Positions 14,641 to 16,792 of a stretch of DNA of 16,792 bases are shown here, in pieces. The DNA is taken from NCBI GenBank assembly GCA_946006915.1, contig CAMFZK010000006.1, positions 1 to 16,792 of the forward strand, written 5' to 3'. Under the pieces are notes generated by a model that was given only the letters and a program-made list of their open reading frames with translations, was not told the DNA's origin and searched no databases. Position numbers and translations under genes: made by a program. This stretch comes from an uncultured Clostridia bacterium. Lineage in GTDB: Bacteria; Bacillota; Clostridia; Oscillospirales; Acutalibacteraceae. Numbering within the stretch: the stretch's first letter is position 1; the number at the start of each line of letters is the position of its first letter.

Positions 14641-15569
14641 CATACGGCGGAATAATATTTTTAACCCTTGTTTTGCTTAATGCGGTTTTTGCGGCGGTGT
14701 ATCTTATTTGGAATGTTTTATACAAAAAGGATACCGATAACAGAAAGCAATATCTGATGAATACTGCTATTATGCTTCTTTGCCCGATAGTGGGAATTGC
14801 ATATTTCCTGTCTTCGTATTTAAAGTACCGTTTTATAAAATTAGGAAGAAGGGACTTATCTGACGTTGAGTTCAGCAAAAAACGGCATACTGCACGTGTA
14901 AAAGCGGACGAAAACCGAGAACGCAATATAGTTTCGGTAGGTGAAGCAATACTCGTATCCGACAAGGAAAAAAAACGTGCAAATATGCTTAACGTACTGC
15001 TTGGCGATACAGACGAATCCTTTTCTGCAATAGCCCTGGCGCTTGACAGTGACGATTCCGAAGTTGCACATTACGCCGCTTCATTCTTGCAAAGCAAGAT
15101 GGACACCTTTAGGGATAACGTAAGAAAAACACTTAAAAGAATAAATGAGGGCGATTTAAAGGACGAGGAATGTCAAACCCGTGTTTTAAAACTTATTCGC
15201 TATATTAACCATATAATAAAGCAAAAGGTGTTTACCCCAATTGAACAAACGGATTACACACAGCAGATGGAACAACTTTGCGAATTGATTTATGATAATG
15301 CCAAACACAGAATGACACCCGATTGTTATGAATCGGTAATCGCAAGACTTACCGAACTTAAAAAATACAACGAGGCGCAGTTATGGGGCAACCGTTTTTA
15401 TGAAGATTATCCCGCTACGCTGACTGCCTATACTTTAAGGTTAAAACTTTATTTTGAAACAAGCCGCAAAGATGAATTTTTTGAAGTTTTAGAACAACTG
15501 AAATCATCTTCAATAGCCGTTGATAATAAAACGCTTGAACTCATACGAATGACTCAAATTAAAGACTGA
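14637..15569 (+). CDS. pelE: PelE-like membrane protein with helical repeats
   Basis: The protein has 310 residues. Two N-terminal membrane helices (about 3-24 and 38-60) are followed by a soluble, all-helical region rich in Glu/Lys, with TPR/HEAT-like pairs such as YESVIARLTELKKYNEAQLW near the C-terminus. PelE is the membrane and TPR partner of PelD in Pel operons. The sequence is not strongly conserved, so the call rests on topology and on gene order D-E-A. The start overlaps the pelD-like stop in ATGA, giving a tight translational link, which fits a complex. The next gene follows after 27 bases. Confidence 0.68.
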   Translation: MTYGGIIFLTLVLLNAVFAAVYLIWNVLYKKDTDNRKQYLMNTAIMLLCPIVGIAYFLSSYLKYRFIKLGRRDLSDVEFSKKRHTARVKADENRERNIVSVGEAILVSDKEKKRANMLNVLLGDTDESFSAIALALDSDDSEVAHYAASFLQSKMDTFRDNVRKTLKRINEGDLKDEECQTRVLKLIRYINHIIKQKVFTPIEQTDYTQQMEQLCELIYDNAKHRMTPDCYESVIARLTELKKYNEAQLWGNRFYEDYPATLTAYTLRLKLYFETSRKDEFFEVLEQLKSSSIAVDNKTLELIRMTQIKD

Positions 15570-15596
15570 AAAAATTTTTAAAAAAGGGGAATAGAC

Positions 15597-16792
15597 GTGC
15601 TTTCAAAACGAAATCTTTTAATGATGCTTACTATTATTGCGGTAGTGCTGGCTATTTTCCTTTCTTCGGTTGTTTTGAAGGAATATTATAACGATTATGA
15701 TGTAAACCATTCGGCAACTGTCGAACCTGTTGCAAAAATACAGCCAAACATAAACGGACAAAACGGCGGGGTTTTGTTTTTCGGAACACAGGACAACGGC
15801 TACATAGATGGCATAAAAGAGTGGGCAGACTACCGAAAAAAAACCTTTACCCAAGTTACAAACCTTTATGATGCGGTAAACACGGAATATAACCGAAACA
15901 CTTTTTTACTGGCAGACGGTCTTCTTTTACAAGATAATACCGAAGAGTACACCGAAATTCTTAAAAATTATGTAACAAACGGCGGTATTGTGATTTTTTA
16001 CCGTTTGCCGTCTTACAAAACCGTTAATTCTTCTTATGAATTGCAAAATTTACTTGGTATTCAGCGCCTTCGAGGTGAAACGGTAAAACTTAAAGAAATA
16101 CGCCTTTACGCCGGTTTTTTGTTAGGCGGAGAAACCCATTATTCTTTTGAAACTAAGATGGATAGCAAAATTGTCGATATTAAAGACACAGTGCCGTGGT
16201 ATGATGTTTCTTCCCGCACAAAAACCTATATGGCAGGGTTTATTACTGACGGTGAAAAGGCGGAAAAAGGTGTTAATAACGAAGATTTACCCGCAATTAT
16301 TTGGCGGAGTAATATGGGTTCGGGTTCGGTTTTTGCGGTAAACGGCGACTATATGAAATCATGTGCGCTCGGACTGCTTGACGCTATGCTTTACGAAACA
16401 GAAGAATATTCGCTTTATTCGGTGGTAAACGCACAAAACCTTTCGATTACCGGTTTTCCCGACTTAACAAATGAAAATAAAAAGAAAATGGAAGAGGTTT
16501 ACGGAATGACAACCGAGCAGTTTTGCCGTGACATTTTGTGGCCTACCTTTGTTGCCGCCGCCGATAAAGGCGGTTGGAAAATCACTTCCTTTATTACCGC
16601 AAAGCAAAATGACGGTTCATTCGGTCAAACCAAATCCGAAAATCTTATCGACTACCTTAAATACTTTAACGAAGAAAAAGCCGAAGCGGGAATATCGCTC
16701 GGCAGAATCAACTGTTCGGATATTGCTTTTTCTATTGAGGACGAATTTAATCTGCTTGCCAAACTGAAACTTAATTACCGCTTTGCGGCGGG
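15597..16792 (+). CDS. PelA-deacetylase/DUF2194-like protein, 3' end beyond the window
   Basis: The GTG start at 15597 is set by AGGGGA six bases upstream; 398 residues are visible. A membrane anchor helix (about 6-26) is followed by an extracellular Rossmann/GATase-like domain (GGVLFFGTQD... TNGGIVIFYRLPS... GSGSVFAVNGD). The beginning of the deacetylase-like part follows (LSITGFPDLTNENKK, then ILWPTFVAAADKGGWKITSF). This is the DUF2194 layout I associate with Gram-positive Pel operons, where the PelA equivalent keeps the deacetylase but lacks the N-terminal glycoside hydrolase. No hydrolase domain precedes it here. Its job would be to remove acetyl groups from the exported amino-sugar polymer. 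The catalytic metal ligands cannot be judged because the gene runs off the right edge. Confidence 0.68.
   Translation, partial: MLSKRNLLMMLTIIAVVLAIFLSSVVLKEYYNDYDVNHSATVEPVAKIQPNINGQNGGVLFFGTQDNGYIDGIKEWADYRKKTFTQVTNLYDAVNTEYNRNTFLLADGLLLQDNTEEYTEILKNYVTNGGIVIFYRLPSYKTVNSSYELQNLLGIQRLRGETVKLKEIRLYAGFLLGGETHYSFETKMDSKIVDIKDTVPWYDVSSRTKTYMAGFITDGEKAEKGVNNEDLPAIIWRSNMGSGSVFAVNGDYMKSCALGLLDAMLYETEEYSLYSVVNAQNLSITGFPDLTNENKKKMEEVYGMTTEQFCRDILWPTFVAAADKGGWKITSFITAKQNDGSFGQTKSENLIDYLKYFNEEKAEAGISLGRINCSDIAFSIEDEFNLLAKLKLNYRFAA

Overview
The window is AT-rich, with clostridial features: Gram-positive ribosome binding sites, a decayed spore-protein (SASP) sequence, a cyclic-di-GMP-I (GEMM-I) riboswitch, and an exopolysaccharide operon of the Gram-positive Pel type. 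It most likely comes from a spore-forming anaerobic Clostridium-class Firmicute, possibly an uncultured gut member assembled from short reads. The first 44 bases are not biological: they are an Illumina Nextera i5 adapter (end of P5, index AAGGAGTA, transposase mosaic end). The left edge is therefore a library artefact, and the first gene is cut there.

Layout. (1) 45-934: C-terminal part of a PF14907-type nucleotidyltransferase, then a terminator. (2) About 935-2975: a gene-poor stretch of remnants. It holds a 56-residue minus-strand gene, several inverted repeats, a minus-strand pseudogene with a SASP motif and its own terminator, and a pseudogene with a nonsense codon. (3) 3009-4689: a membrane diguanylate cyclase behind an extended -10 promoter. 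(4) 4716-4879: a consensus promoter, a cyclic-di-GMP-I aptamer and an overlapping terminator, read here as an ON switch. A second promoter lies at 5002-5030. (5) 5119-8421: a 1100-residue secreted surface protein with FxGWY/YYARF repeats. (6) 8472 to the right edge: a tightly packed operon. It encodes an HPr-kinase-like kinase, a 56-residue acidic peptide, a PqqD-like peptide-binding protein, an S26-type peptidase, a large GT-C-like membrane protein, an SDR-PelD fusion, a PelE-like protein and a PelA-deacetylase/DUF2194-like protein that runs off the window.

How it may work together (inference). The cyclase makes c-di-GMP. The riboswitch senses it and lets transcription into the surface protein gene. 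No convincing terminator separates that gene from the operon, so the switch may reach the Pel genes too. PelD is the usual c-di-GMP receptor of Pel secretion, but here it is fused to an SDR domain lacking the catalytic Tyr/Lys, and it lacks the RxxD c-di-GMP site. The four genes at the operon head resemble a peptide-modification module (kinase, substrate peptide, peptide chaperone, peptidase) with none of the usual RiPP cyclases. A peptide-modification module joined to a c-di-GMP-controlled Pel-like operon is the most unusual content of the window.
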